DNA from: a virus
IMG/VR virus record: IMGVR_UViG_3300025117_000080
Span: 1 to 54,710 of that record
Reading direction: 5' to 3' (one strand)
DNA: 54,710 bases
The notes beneath the pieces were generated by a model, which was not told the origin of the DNA, did not search any database, and saw only the letters and a list, made by a program, of their open reading frames with translations. A program made the translations under genes and the position numbers. Each line of letters starts with the position of its first letter. Position 1 is the stretch's first letter. Shown here piece after piece: positions 31,628-40,746 of this stretch.

Positions 31628-32382
31628 CAATCGGGGTTGCTCCCTATCGCGGCGTCATCTCCCCTTATGTGGTCAGCGATGTAGCTGATATTTGTGTGCT
31701 GAGACGGAAGGCGCAGATAAGTAAGAGCATATGTTGATACATAGGTCGCCACGGACACATTGTCACCGCTTGATGGCTTTGTGCCATCTGTCGAAAATGC
31801 TACCGTACAGGTGTCAGCGGCGTCATTATAGTCAACCCATAAATGGTAGGTGGTCCCGGTGGCAAGCGTCCCGACGGTGGCAGTTCCGTTCGTGGCATTT
31901 AGGCGCGCCTCAAGCACCGCTGCCGTGCCAGATATGTCAATTCGCGCCGCACACCTGGAGACCGCACCAGAATCAGTTAATGACAATAAAAATTGATCTG
32001 TGATGTTGCCCCAGGAAGGAAAGCGGATGAGTGCATAGCCAGAAACAAGCCCGGACACTGACGGAGATATGGTGAAGACGTCGGCCGTGTCTTCATCAAC
32101 ATAGAGGCTTTGGCTGCCCTCAAGAATGGTGGTAGTATAATCCCAATTTACAGTCCCACCAGCGGCGCTATCGGTCCATCCTGTCGGCGTGCCTGTTCCC
32201 TCTGCGTCTTCGCAAACCAAATAGCCATCGCAAGGGTCTGGTGTTGGCGTAGGTGTGGGTGTGGCACCGCCAGAACTTCGTGCCTTGATAACCGCTGCTT
32301 GTCTCTCTTGCAGAAGCCCGGCAGAAACAGAGTACGCGAAAACCCCTATTACTACTAAAATAATCCATGGTATTCTTTTCAT
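31627..32382 (-). CDS. Secreted lectin-like protein with Thr-Pro linker
   Basis: 251 residues. N-terminal hydrophobic signal/anchor (IPWIILVVIGVFAYSVSAG), then GATPTPTPTPDP and a jelly-roll LamG-like domain with Cys-containing strands (YLVCEDAEG; TYHLWVDYNDAADTC). Its stop overlaps the next start. Similar in plan to the 26331 gene but with linker before the domain. Confidence 0.6.
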   Translation of the reverse strand: MKRIPWIILVVIGVFAYSVSAGLLQERQAAVIKARSSGGATPTPTPTPDPCDGYLVCEDAEGTGTPTGWTDSAAGGTVNWDYTTTILEGSQSLYVDEDTADVFTISPSVSGLVSGYALIRFPSWGNITDQFLLSLTDSGAVSRCAARIDISGTAAVLEARLNATNGTATVGTLATGTTYHLWVDYNDAADTCTVAFSTDGTKPSSGDNVSVATYVSTYALTYLRLPSQHTNISYIADHIRGDDAAIGSNPD

Positions 32383-32394
32383 AAAATCCTCATG

Positions 32395-35100
32395 TTACGG
32401 AGGCGTTGCCTCAGCCCACCCGGTACAGGTTGCCATCCAAGAGTTTGCCGCACGATATTGGAAGACGCACATGGCCCCCGAGGTTGACGAAGTAATGTTC
32501 TCATCCGAAGCGGCAGCAAGTCCGTTCATGACGATGGTGTCAGCGGTCCCGGTAGCCAATGGGTCAATGATGTTCGCGTTCGCGCCTTCCATGACGTAGG
32601 TAAAGTTCATACCTGCGGCTGGGTCGGGAAGCGCAGCGGTTCCGGCAGCATTGGCGATGAAGGTGCCCCCGTAGAGATTTCTTCCAGTGAAGTTCGTTGA
32701 AAAGTTGTCCGGGTCGTCGATTACGGGGGTTTGAGCGCCGCCAGTTACGATCCCGGTCGTTGCCGTTCCGATGGTCCCGAAGTCGAGCAGAGTGACTCCG
32801 GTTGAAGAAGATATGACAGCCGTGTTCGACGTATCGTCGAGGTTGATGTTGATATCCTCGTCAGAACCGTTGCCCTGTCCTAAGATGGTAACGGCTCCAT
32901 CGTTATCCGTTGTGATTAAAACCCCTCCGACGCCCATGGTAAGCCCAGCCCCGCCTACCGTTATGTCTCCAGTGAAGGTCGTGTCGGGCGTAATTGTCAC
33001 GCTCGCTGCACCGCTTGCGGCTATCTGAACTACCTCGTTGGAATCTACACCGATTACAGAGATGTCCGTTCCAGCCGCGTCAGCCTCAGAGTAGATATAC
33101 CCGGCGTTAGGAAGCCTGATAGCCCCCGCATCGGCTGGATCGGCACCGATGGAGATATTCCCATCAATGATAACCGTCCCGCCGTCAGACACAAAGGTAT
33201 GGTCCGTCACGTCGGCAGAACCATAATCCATGTCCGCTGCGCCGGTGGCGTCAATTGAATCCACCCCGGTCAAAGCACCTACCGTCGCGCTTGGAGCGGA
33301 TATGTTTTTGGTTGTCTCCCATTGGTCATCGGACTCGTCGAACTGAGCGATCAAGGTCTTTGCGCCGCCCTGGTTTGCGTAGATCAGAACATCGCTGTTC
33401 TCTGCGCCATCTGCTCCGTCAACGTAGGCGGCCTCGAAAGATGCACTCCATTTGTCGGTGCCGGGGTTGTCGGAGTCCCGGAGGTCAAAACCTGGGGCCG
33501 CCGAGGCAGCAAGGGTTAGGCTTTTGGCGGTCGTGTCGCCGTCAGCGTCTACCAAAAAGCCACCCGCTCCACCAGATATTGTTCCAACAGTGATATTGGG
33601 CGTTCCGGAAAGACCTCCCGCCGTTCCCGAAGCGTTGCCGGTCACATTTCCGGTCACCCCACCGTCAGCGTAGATCATGCCGTCAACTTCCAACATCCCG
33701 GTCACATAACCGTCTTGCCCATCCTGTGATTGCCCAGGAGAACCACCACCAACCTTCAGGTTTCCGGTCAAGATGGCTACGCCGTCAGCAGCGGGGGTTG
33801 TGATGGTGAGAAAGCCAGAATCAATCTTGTTGAAGACTGCCGTTTCGTTGGTTGCGTCTTGAAAGGTAATCGTCGGGGAATCGCCTACGCCGTCATCAAG
33901 TAGGATGTTGCCGGTCATCGTGCCCCCGGTAGTCGGCAGGCCCCCACCAGCAGCTACGGAATCGACATAGGCTTTGCGTGCAAACTGGTTGTCGGTCGTG
34001 GGGTCGGAAGCTGGGCCAACTGGAATGCCGGTCAAGGTAAGGACGTTCGTAGATGGATTAAAGCTTATCCCCGCGTCCGTTTCGGTGGCTTGACTTCCGG
34101 TCGCACCATCCACCAGAATAGGGTAGAAGGTGGCGTTGTCGTCGGCTGTGTCAACCGGGGTTACATTGTTCGGGGCCGAACTGCCCAATGATGCCGGGTC
34201 GGTGTAACCCTCGGTGCCGTCCGCGTTTCTATGCACCAGGTAAGCTGCCCCACCGGGAGCAGCAGGGGCCTCGGTGATCGTGTAGCTTGTGCTCGTCGCG
34301 CCTGATTGCCGCGTCAGGATGTTGTTGTTTGTGGAGTTCTTCAACTGGATTTTGCCGGTGATGCTGGAGCTTGTCCCGGCTGTGATAGCGTAATCTCCGG
34401 TCAGGTTGATCGTGGCAAAAACCGGGTTTGCCGTATTAAGCAACGACTGATTGCTTGCCGTCATCAGGCGCCATCCATCCGTGCCGTCGCCGTCGTCCGG
34501 CAAGATCGTTGTCGGGGAAGCCTCCGTAAGCGCTCCAGCGGTTTCATCATACTTGAAGGCGTAGGAAGTGACCGTTGAACCTGATATCGTGGTCACAAAC
34601 GCTATCTTTCCTTCGGATAATCCAGCGACAGGGATCGCGTCGAGATCGCCAGCGCCGCCGCCTATAAGCCCGGTCCGGTAATAGGGGAGGTCCGTGCCTG
34701 ATACGAGCGCCGCCTGCTTCTCGGTGTCCAGTTCGTTCAAAGCGTTCTGTACCGTCACGGCTGCTATATTCCCGGCTGGCGTGTTGGCGACCTCTGCGGC
34801 GGTCTGGTCGTCGGTGCCAGCTCCTGCGGCAAGGGTGGCTAAGGATACTCCAGCCGGGTTGTCGCCGTCCGTGAAGGTCATGGTGTTGGTTTCTTCGGCG
34901 ATACGTCCCGTAGCGCCGATAGTTGCGGCCCCCATCTTCATGTTTCCGGAATCGTCAACGCAACTCTTACCTGCAGGGCAGTTGGCGAGGTCGGAAACCT
35001 TCATGATCGGGCTTGGAGGCGTAGGTGGTCCCTTGACCTTTCCAAGATCATTGCACCCGCAAAACAGAAAGGCGACCAGGATAAGGGCTAATCGTTTCAT
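32395..35100 (-). CDS. Long tail-fibre-like lipoprotein
   Basis: 901 residues. It begins KRLALILVAFLFCGC, a lipobox with Cys17 or so. The rest is low in Lys, rich in Gly/Thr/Asp with fibre-type repeats (NTPAGNIAAVTVQNALNELDT at about 105-125; DGTDGWRLM; ATGAADMDYGSADVTDH). Its C-terminus has a bacterial tail-fibre-like Trp/Ala end. First and largest of the exported-fibre run; overlaps the upstream stop by one base. Confidence 0.7.
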   Translation of the reverse strand: MKRLALILVAFLFCGCNDLGKVKGPPTPPSPIMKVSDLANCPAGKSCVDDSGNMKMGAATIGATGRIAEETNTMTFTDGDNPAGVSLATLAAGAGTDDQTAAEVANTPAGNIAAVTVQNALNELDTEKQAALVSGTDLPYYRTGLIGGGAGDLDAIPVAGLSEGKIAFVTTISGSTVTSYAFKYDETAGALTEASPTTILPDDGDGTDGWRLMTASNQSLLNTANPVFATINLTGDYAITAGTSSSITGKIQLKNSTNNNILTRQSGATSTSYTITEAPAAPGGAAYLVHRNADGTEGYTDPASLGSSAPNNVTPVDTADDNATFYPILVDGATGSQATETDAGISFNPSTNVLTLTGIPVGPASDPTTDNQFARKAYVDSVAAGGGLPTTGGTMTGNILLDDGVGDSPTITFQDATNETAVFNKIDSGFLTITTPAADGVAILTGNLKVGGGSPGQSQDGQDGYVTGMLEVDGMIYADGGVTGNVTGNASGTAGGLSGTPNITVGTISGGAGGFLVDADGDTTAKSLTLAASAAPGFDLRDSDNPGTDKWSASFEAAYVDGADGAENSDVLIYANQGGAKTLIAQFDESDDQWETTKNISAPSATVGALTGVDSIDATGAADMDYGSADVTDHTFVSDGGTVIIDGNISIGADPADAGAIRLPNAGYIYSEADAAGTDISVIGVDSNEVVQIAASGAASVTITPDTTFTGDITVGGAGLTMGVGGVLITTDNDGAVTILGQGNGSDEDININLDDTSNTAVISSSTGVTLLDFGTIGTATTGIVTGGAQTPVIDDPDNFSTNFTGRNLYGGTFIANAAGTAALPDPAAGMNFTYVMEGANANIIDPLATGTADTIVMNGLAAASDENITSSTSGAMCVFQYRAANSWMATCTGWAEATPP

Positions 35101-35537
35101 CAGTAAATCTCCACTTCTTTGATTTCTTTAGCGTCCCAATCGATGAGCGTTCCGAAGTTCCAAAATAAAAGACCCTCAGTCGTGGCCGCCATATTTATGC
35201 CGTGTCCAGGGACAACCAGAAAGGCAATGGCGTATGCCGGGTATGATCTTTGCCCGATGTGCTCAACTGCCCACTGCATGGTGACTTCGGCCTGATACCA
35301 TTTGGCGAAGTTTTCACAGTCCGATCCGTTTTCAGCGTAGGTTTCTTCGGGGATAAGACCCCTGCCGCTTACCTTTTGAACGGCATCAGCCATTCTCTTT
35401 TTTGCGTCTTCTGGCTCTGGGATGTGAAATGATTCATCAAAAAACCTGTCTTTGAAACCGAAAAACCCCCCGGCACCACTTGCGCGGATGAGCTTTTTTA
35501 GTTCTGCGGGGGTTACTGTTTTCAAATCTCTTCCCAC
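35100..35537 (-). CDS. Small phage protein with Cys/His peptidase- or transglutaminase-like motif
   Basis: 145 residues. GSDCENFAKWYQAEV followed by VVPGHGINMAA places Cys and His about 50 residues apart, like transglutaminase-like cysteine proteins (for example DCDDYA...GHxxN). An Asp candidate lies in TLIDWD. Catalysis is unproven. It overlaps the preceding gene by 16 bases and precedes the fibre run, so it may process cell wall or virion proteins. Confidence 0.5.
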   Translation of the reverse strand: MGRDLKTVTPAELKKLIRASGAGGFFGFKDRFFDESFHIPEPEDAKKRMADAVQKVSGRGLIPEETYAENGSDCENFAKWYQAEVTMQWAVEHIGQRSYPAYAIAFLVVPGHGINMAATTEGLLFWNFGTLIDWDAKEIKEVEIY

Positions 35538-35920
35538 ATATAGAAAACGATATGGATGGAAGTTGCGTTCCCGGCGTTAGAAATGACCGGCTCAAGCACC
35601 ATGTGATTCAGAAGTCCGAACCCGGTAGAGAGCGCTTTATTTCCCCCATTGGTAGATTCGGAAAGATTCGCGCCATCGCCGCCAAGGATATCTGCCCATT
35701 CGATTGTGGTTCCATCAGGTTTGCGGTACTTGGCCTTTAGAACAAGGTCCCAGGCGGCGGTGACTCCTGATCCCGGTACATAGGCAAAGGCGTAAAGTTC
35801 TCCGCCCTGAACCTCAAACGGAATGCCGCTCATATCCCCGCTTGCGTCAACTGTGCATTTGCAGACCACCGATCTTTTACGCCCGAAGTATTCTTGGTTG
35901 ATTGTCATCGTTCCTGGCAT
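35522..35920 (-). CDS. Small structural-type protein
   Basis: 132 residues, AAAGGAAC ribosome site. Beta-rich with FEVQGGELYAFAYVPGSG and VFYMWEE, like small phage decoration or head-tail proteins. Starts right after a leftward terminator, so it needs its own promoter or read-through. No named family. Confidence 0.5.
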   Translation of the reverse strand: MPGTMTINQEYFGRKRSVVCKCTVDASGDMSGIPFEVQGGELYAFAYVPGSGVTAAWDLVLKAKYRKPDGTTIEWADILGGDGANLSESTNGGNKALSTGFGLLNHMVLEPVISNAGNATSIHIVFYMWEEI

Positions 35921-35935
35921 GTTTTGTTCCTTTCA

Positions 35936-35973
35936 GAAAAAGAAAGGCCGCACTCGGTTTACCCGGTGCGGCC
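35936..35973 (-). terminator. Leftward intrinsic terminator
   Basis: GGCCGCAC (35946-35953) pairs with GTGCGGCC (35966-35973); read leftward a T-rich run (35945-35936) follows. It separates the ejection-protein operon from the fibre operon. Confidence 0.8.
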
Positions 35974-36028
35974 CCTGTTGGTGGTCCTGCTGTTATGTGA
36001 AAAAGATTACTTTAAGTTCATGAAAATA

Positions 36029-36259
36029 TCAAGCCTCAATTGGTGTGCTTTCCCCGGCGTCAACCTGGGAGGAGGTAAGTTGAGCCGGGGAAAGCTGCCT
36101 TGCCTGCGGTAGGGGGCGCAGGCTTGACAATGGAAACCTTTTTGAATTATTGTTTGCGATGGAACCTACACTTTTGATAGGCGTATTGTTGGCATACGCT
36201 GTATATTCGTATTTCGGTTTATTGGGTGTTGCTATGGTTTCGCTTGTCTGCTGCATCAT
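36029..36259 (-). CDS. Possible small ORF after the ejection protein
   Basis: 76 residues from ATG at 36259, polar and Ser/Asn/Pro-rich, no clear ribosome site. It fills most of an otherwise gene-free stretch (35921-36275) before the terminator. No family recognised; low certainty. Confidence 0.3.
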   Translation of the reverse strand: MMQQTSETIATPNKPKYEYTAYANNTPIKSVGSIANNNSKRFPLSSLRPLPQARQLSPAQLTSSQVDAGESTPIEA

Positions 36260-36275
36260 CTTGGCTATTTCAAAG

Positions 36276-39200
36276 CTATTCCCTTGAGTTTTCAGCCGCA
36301 ACCGTACCGACTATCGCCGCCGCCCTTGAAACGCCTGTCTTGGCCTGCCGGTATGAATCGAGGTTTATGATTTTATCCTTCATCTGTGTGCTTAACTTAG
36401 CGGGCTGAATCTTTCCGCTTGCCGCCCTTATTAGGAAGTCAGCGTATTCAGGATCGAACATGGCTCTGGTTACGAGCTTATCGATTTCCTTTGTGCTGTG
36501 CTTCTTTAGGACCGCCGCAAGGCCCTTAACAACTGATGCCGTGCGTGACATATGGGTAAGTGTCGAAAGCCGCCCAAGGATGTTCTCTGCCGTATCTGAT
36601 CCGCCACCGATGGCGCTCCGTGTGTTCCTAGTTGAAATCTCATAGGCCCGTTGCATGGTTTTAAGGGCGTTGAGTTTTTCCGGCGTGCTCTTATATAAAA
36701 CGCTCATTGCCGGTTCGTACTTTTTCATTATTCTTGAGAAAGCCGCGTTTGATACCGTGGGATTGTTGGCAATATCCTTGGCGGTTGTTTCAACCGTTCG
36801 CATGACATGATCGGCAAAGGCGTTCTGGAGCCCTGCGGTAGCCGCTTTGTCACCTTTTACCATATTCATGAGGTCCATAGCCGCCTTGGTCGTATTGTTG
36901 CCTTTAATGGCGTTGGCTATAGCCTTATCAGCGTCCGCGTTCAGTATTCTTGAGGCTGCCGACTTTTCAAATTCTGCTGCTGACTTGGCTGCGCCGTCTG
37001 CAAGGGTTTGCGCCGTTTCCACGCCGCTGAAATCGAGGCCGTACTTTTCCAGGGATTGTTTATTTCTGTTGAGCCATGAGGTCAGTTTAGAAGTGACGAT
37101 ATCCCCGTTCTGGTCTGTCGCGGATTTCAATAGATCGTAGGCGTAATGGCCTTTCATGATTCCGCTGGCTTTTTCTTGGCCTACTGCCCTGATTAGATCC
37201 TCTGCGCCTGAAACCGTCGTGAATAGGCTTGGGATGTCTTCCGTTCTGGTGGCCGCCCCGGTAGCCTCCTTGCCTTTGGCGAGGGCCTTTCTGACCGCAC
37301 CCTTATCGAACTTTCCAAAGTATTCAGAAGAGGCGAAGTCGTTGAAAGCTTTCATGGAGCTGGCGACATCTTTTCCAGGTTCGACTGCGCTCAGAATTTC
37401 CCTCAGTTCCAAAATGCGCTTATCGGTTTCGCCGGCTGCGGCCGTGCCGGTGTTTTTCATGAGCGGATCTTTGCCAAAAACACTTTTATAGTCTTTGGAC
37501 AGTCTGGCCGCAAAGCTGGTTTCGTCTTCCCCGTATTGGCGCATCATGGTAAAGCCGTTTTTATCCTTGATGGCTTTTACCATGCCTTCGATATCTGGTA
37601 CTTGGGCGGCCTTGAGTTGGGCTGATCTTACCGTGGCCTTTTCAAGCTCATCGGCCAATACGTCAGTGTTGACGGGCTTCCCTTTGTATTCTCCGATCTT
37701 TCCGCTTCTGGCCATGCTTGATAATTCGGCAAGGTCTCTTTCGAGCGCGTCTCTTACGGCCGTAAGTGCTTCGCCAACTGACTTGTTACCGCCAGGGGCG
37801 AACGCTTTGGATATTTCGTCGTTCAGTGTTCGCCGGATGCCCATGGCTGTGAATGTGGTATTGCCTCGGTCGTCAAGAATCCTTTCGATCTTATTTTCTG
37901 TTTTGAATATTGCAGATACTTGGTCATCGGAAAGTTTCTTGTTTGCTCTGGCCTCGCTTATGGACTTGCGGACATTGCCGAAGGTCATGGGGTAATCAGG
38001 GATTGAGGACTCAAGCTGGTTCAATGTAGCTTGAACGGGCTTTTTGGCTGAACGGATAGCGTCAACGGCTTCTTCCCCTACCGCTTGGGGTGGGGCCGGT
38101 CCCATGTTATCGACCATCGGTCTGACCGCGCCTCTTTTGCTTGACGCATCCCTTTCAATTCTTGTCTTCTGAGTGTCGAGCGAACTGATTAAGTCGTCAA
38201 TGTTTCCTTGGCCGGCAAAGTGCTTGTCATAGTGCGCCCGTAGCGCTTCGTTGTTGGCTGCAATCTGTTCGGCGTTCTGCGTTGCAGCGTCGGTCGCTCT
38301 GATTTGTGATCGCTCAAGCTTGACCATGGCAGGATCGCCGGTTCTCTGCCCAAGGGTGAATTTCAAGCCGGGGATTTCTTTTTCGATCCTGGCGGCTTCT
38401 TCAGCGTTTCGAGCGTAAATTGTTCCTTCGGATGTGTTGGCCCTGAGAATGTTACCGGCTTGTTTTTCAAACTCTTTTTTGGAGACAAGACCGGACAGGC
38501 CGCCCGTTGCCTTCTTAAAGATCACCTTGCCGCCTCGGAATACCGGGACCAGGGCCGCGCCTATTGCCGCGCCTCCAACCTCAAGGGCTGCGCCTGTCGC
38601 AAAATCCTTTCCGGCTTCGGTGAAAGATTCGGCAGGGCTTGAATATTCCTTTTTAACTCCTGCGTACATATCAAGGGCATCTGCAAGACCCTTTCCGGCG
38701 ACGTATCCGGCCGCGCCTGTTGCGACAGCGCCAGGCCCGCTGGGGGCTCCAACCATTGCGCCAAGTGCTGCCCCTGTGCCTTCGAGCACTGGCCTGTAAA
38801 GCGGGGATGTGGCCTTGAGTCCCTTTTTCGTTGCGTCTTCGAGTTGCGCCGTGTCCTCAAGTCCTATTCCGGCGTAGTTTTCGAGGTCTGCGGGGTTTAG
38901 GTCCGGTTCGGTCTGTTTTGCTGCCCTTAGATTTTTGTTGACCCATTCCTCTTGTTCTTTGGTGAAGTTTTTAGCACTTGGATCGCCTGACAATATCCTT
39001 GCCGCTATGGTTTCTTTAATGTCTTGATCGTTGTCGCTGTAGCCCTTAAATGATTCAAGTTGTTCAGGCGTTACTGAAAAATCGGGCCGAGGGCCACCGT
39101 TCCGCATGTAGGCACGCGCACGCTCATTAAGGGCTACCGCTTGCTTTTCTGGATAGGATAGCTTGCTGTACGGGTTTAGAATAAAAGCGCCGTCTTCGGT

Positions 39201-39530
39201 CGCCATGCCGCCTACGTCTGGTTTTGTTTTGAAATATTCAAGTTCCGAATCGTATGGCTTTCTTTCCTTGATGCCTGAGAGCGGATCGCCCTGCTGTGGC
39301 TGCTGGGGCTGCTGGGGTTGCCCTGGCATGTCAGGTTGCACGGCAGGGGCTTCAATAGCAGGCTGCGCTCCATATTTATTCCTGATTCCAGCAACAGCCG
39401 AAGCCCGTTCGGTTTCAGGCAACGCCGCAAATTCAGGATCGATTTTCATCAACACCTTGGCCATTTCAGCTTCAGGCAGGGCGTGAAATTCAGGGTCTTT
39501 GACAACTTCAAAAACTGATGGATAAGCCAT
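36276..39530 (-). CDS. Large ejection/internal virion protein (gp16-like)
   Basis: 1084 residues. Segments GGLSGLV and FTLGQRTGDPAMVKLERS, long helical stretches and a Gly/Ala-rich membrane-like part near 255-300 (GAALGAMVGAPSGPGAVATG) are typical of podoviral DNA-transfer proteins. A 30-residue cassette at about 361-391 (NTSEGTIYARNAEEAARIEK) also occurs in the 39531 gene. It is expected to leave the head with the DNA and help cross the cell envelope. The start abuts the previous stop. Confidence 0.65.
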   Translation of the reverse strand: MAYPSVFEVVKDPEFHALPEAEMAKVLMKIDPEFAALPETERASAVAGIRNKYGAQPAIEAPAVQPDMPGQPQQPQQPQQGDPLSGIKERKPYDSELEYFKTKPDVGGMATEDGAFILNPYSKLSYPEKQAVALNERARAYMRNGGPRPDFSVTPEQLESFKGYSDNDQDIKETIAARILSGDPSAKNFTKEQEEWVNKNLRAAKQTEPDLNPADLENYAGIGLEDTAQLEDATKKGLKATSPLYRPVLEGTGAALGAMVGAPSGPGAVATGAAGYVAGKGLADALDMYAGVKKEYSSPAESFTEAGKDFATGAALEVGGAAIGAALVPVFRGGKVIFKKATGGLSGLVSKKEFEKQAGNILRANTSEGTIYARNAEEAARIEKEIPGLKFTLGQRTGDPAMVKLERSQIRATDAATQNAEQIAANNEALRAHYDKHFAGQGNIDDLISSLDTQKTRIERDASSKRGAVRPMVDNMGPAPPQAVGEEAVDAIRSAKKPVQATLNQLESSIPDYPMTFGNVRKSISEARANKKLSDDQVSAIFKTENKIERILDDRGNTTFTAMGIRRTLNDEISKAFAPGGNKSVGEALTAVRDALERDLAELSSMARSGKIGEYKGKPVNTDVLADELEKATVRSAQLKAAQVPDIEGMVKAIKDKNGFTMMRQYGEDETSFAARLSKDYKSVFGKDPLMKNTGTAAAGETDKRILELREILSAVEPGKDVASSMKAFNDFASSEYFGKFDKGAVRKALAKGKEATGAATRTEDIPSLFTTVSGAEDLIRAVGQEKASGIMKGHYAYDLLKSATDQNGDIVTSKLTSWLNRNKQSLEKYGLDFSGVETAQTLADGAAKSAAEFEKSAASRILNADADKAIANAIKGNNTTKAAMDLMNMVKGDKAATAGLQNAFADHVMRTVETTAKDIANNPTVSNAAFSRIMKKYEPAMSVLYKSTPEKLNALKTMQRAYEISTRNTRSAIGGGSDTAENILGRLSTLTHMSRTASVVKGLAAVLKKHSTKEIDKLVTRAMFDPEYADFLIRAASGKIQPAKLSTQMKDKIINLDSYRQAKTGVSRAAAIVGTVAAENSRE
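38358..38447. repeat. 90-bp coding repeat, copy in the large ejection protein
   Basis: Direct repeat of 39930-40019 with scattered, mostly third-position differences. It codes a shared segment (EGTIYARNAEEAARIEK) in two adjacent virion proteins. Confidence 0.8.
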
Positions 39531-40742
39531 TTACTTGTCCTCGAATTTTTGGAGGTACTTCCCAGCGTCGCCGGGTTTGGCGTTGTATTTTTCGCCGCCC
39601 TTTGCCCCGCCCAATCGGACTATGTTTTCGGGAGCGTATCCGTATCGGTTTGAAAGGTCTGTGTAATAATCAACCTGCGAGTCGTAAACATCCTTTGAAA
39701 CCAAGAAGAAGTTTTTCGCCATGGTTGCGATAGCGTCACGGTCTTCTTGGGTTAGGCCAGCGCCACCTGTTCTAATCTTTTCGATCTTACCCTTGATGCG
39801 GTTTAGCACCGCAAGATCCCCGGGGGTTCTTGCGTATTCTGACTCCCTGACTACGGACGATGGGTCAAGCATCTTGTTCAGGATTGTGATAAGGGCTTGG
39901 TCTACGGCAACCAAGTTACCGCCTTTTGTAAATTTCAGGCCGGGGCGTTCCTTTTCGATCCGTGCGGCTTCTTCAGCGTTGCGAGCGTAGATAGTCCCTT
40001 CTGACGTATTGGCCTTAAGCTGTGTCTCTCCCATGGCCTTCTCAAGCCGTTTGAACTGAGAATCTATTTCAATGAAGTTTTTAACCTCTGGTGCTGCCGA
40101 GAACTCTTTTCTAAGCGACATTTCATCGCTTACCCTGCGGCGGTCGCCCATGACTACCACGTTGGGCGATTGGCCCTTGGGCTTGGTTTCTCTTGATCCA
40201 TCGGCGTAGATGTATTCAACAGAATTGCCAAGGTCAACGGTTCGCTCTATATTCTTGCCTTGCTTCTGCTGGCCCCGCGCAACCTCCCGGTTATTAGCGT
40301 CGAACCTGACGTCATTCTCTTTGAGGGTGTAGCCTTCACCTGCAACCTGTTGGCGAAGCGCGTTGAGTTGCATGCGGCCCTGCTCTATGGCCTGCGGGTC
40401 GAACCGCACAGGGGTTCTTTGAATGATCGTCTGGAAAAACTTATTTTGGCCAAGAGGGGTCTGTCCAAGCTGCTGAAGGAATCCCCGATAGGCTTGATGG
40501 CTTTGCTCGTCCTTGACTGATTCAAGGGCTCGCCCGATGGTTTCGGCCTGAATCCCGATAAGCTTGATCTCGTTGGCTTGATCGGCCTGCCCCATTTGTT
40601 TATCCTCCTGGGCCATGCGCCGATCATAAAGCGCGTTCTGCCGGTCGATTTGCTGCTGGCGTTGCCGGAAGTCTGCCGCATTTGAAAGCGCCTGCTGCCC
40701 CTGATAAAAGCCGCCCCAAGGATTTACAAAGCCGTCTGCCAT
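39531..40742 (-). CDS. Ejection-type virion protein (gp20/gp16 region)
   Basis: 403 residues. Gln-rich helical N-terminus (RQRQQQIDRQNALYDRR) as in phage ejection proteins, followed by a coiled region. It carries the shared cassette at about 241-271. The adjacent large protein (1084 residues) begins directly after it. Likely injected with the DNA. Assignment comes from composition and context. Confidence 0.6.
   Translation of the reverse strand: MADGFVNPWGGFYQGQQALSNAADFRQRQQQIDRQNALYDRRMAQEDKQMGQADQANEIKLIGIQAETIGRALESVKDEQSHQAYRGFLQQLGQTPLGQNKFFQTIIQRTPVRFDPQAIEQGRMQLNALRQQVAGEGYTLKENDVRFDANNREVARGQQKQGKNIERTVDLGNSVEYIYADGSRETKPKGQSPNVVVMGDRRRVSDEMSLRKEFSAAPEVKNFIEIDSQFKRLEKAMGETQLKANTSEGTIYARNAEEAARIEKERPGLKFTKGGNLVAVDQALITILNKMLDPSSVVRESEYARTPGDLAVLNRIKGKIEKIRTGGAGLTQEDRDAIATMAKNFFLVSKDVYDSQVDYYTDLSNRYGYAPENIVRLGGAKGGEKYNAKPGDAGKYLQKFEDK
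39930..40019. repeat. 90-bp coding repeat, copy in the 403-residue virion protein
   Basis: Partner of 38358-38447; reading frame and orientation are the same, so the peptide is conserved. Differences fall mostly at silent or conservative positions, pointing to an old duplication or gene conversion. Confidence 0.8.
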
Positions 40743-40746
40743 GGTC

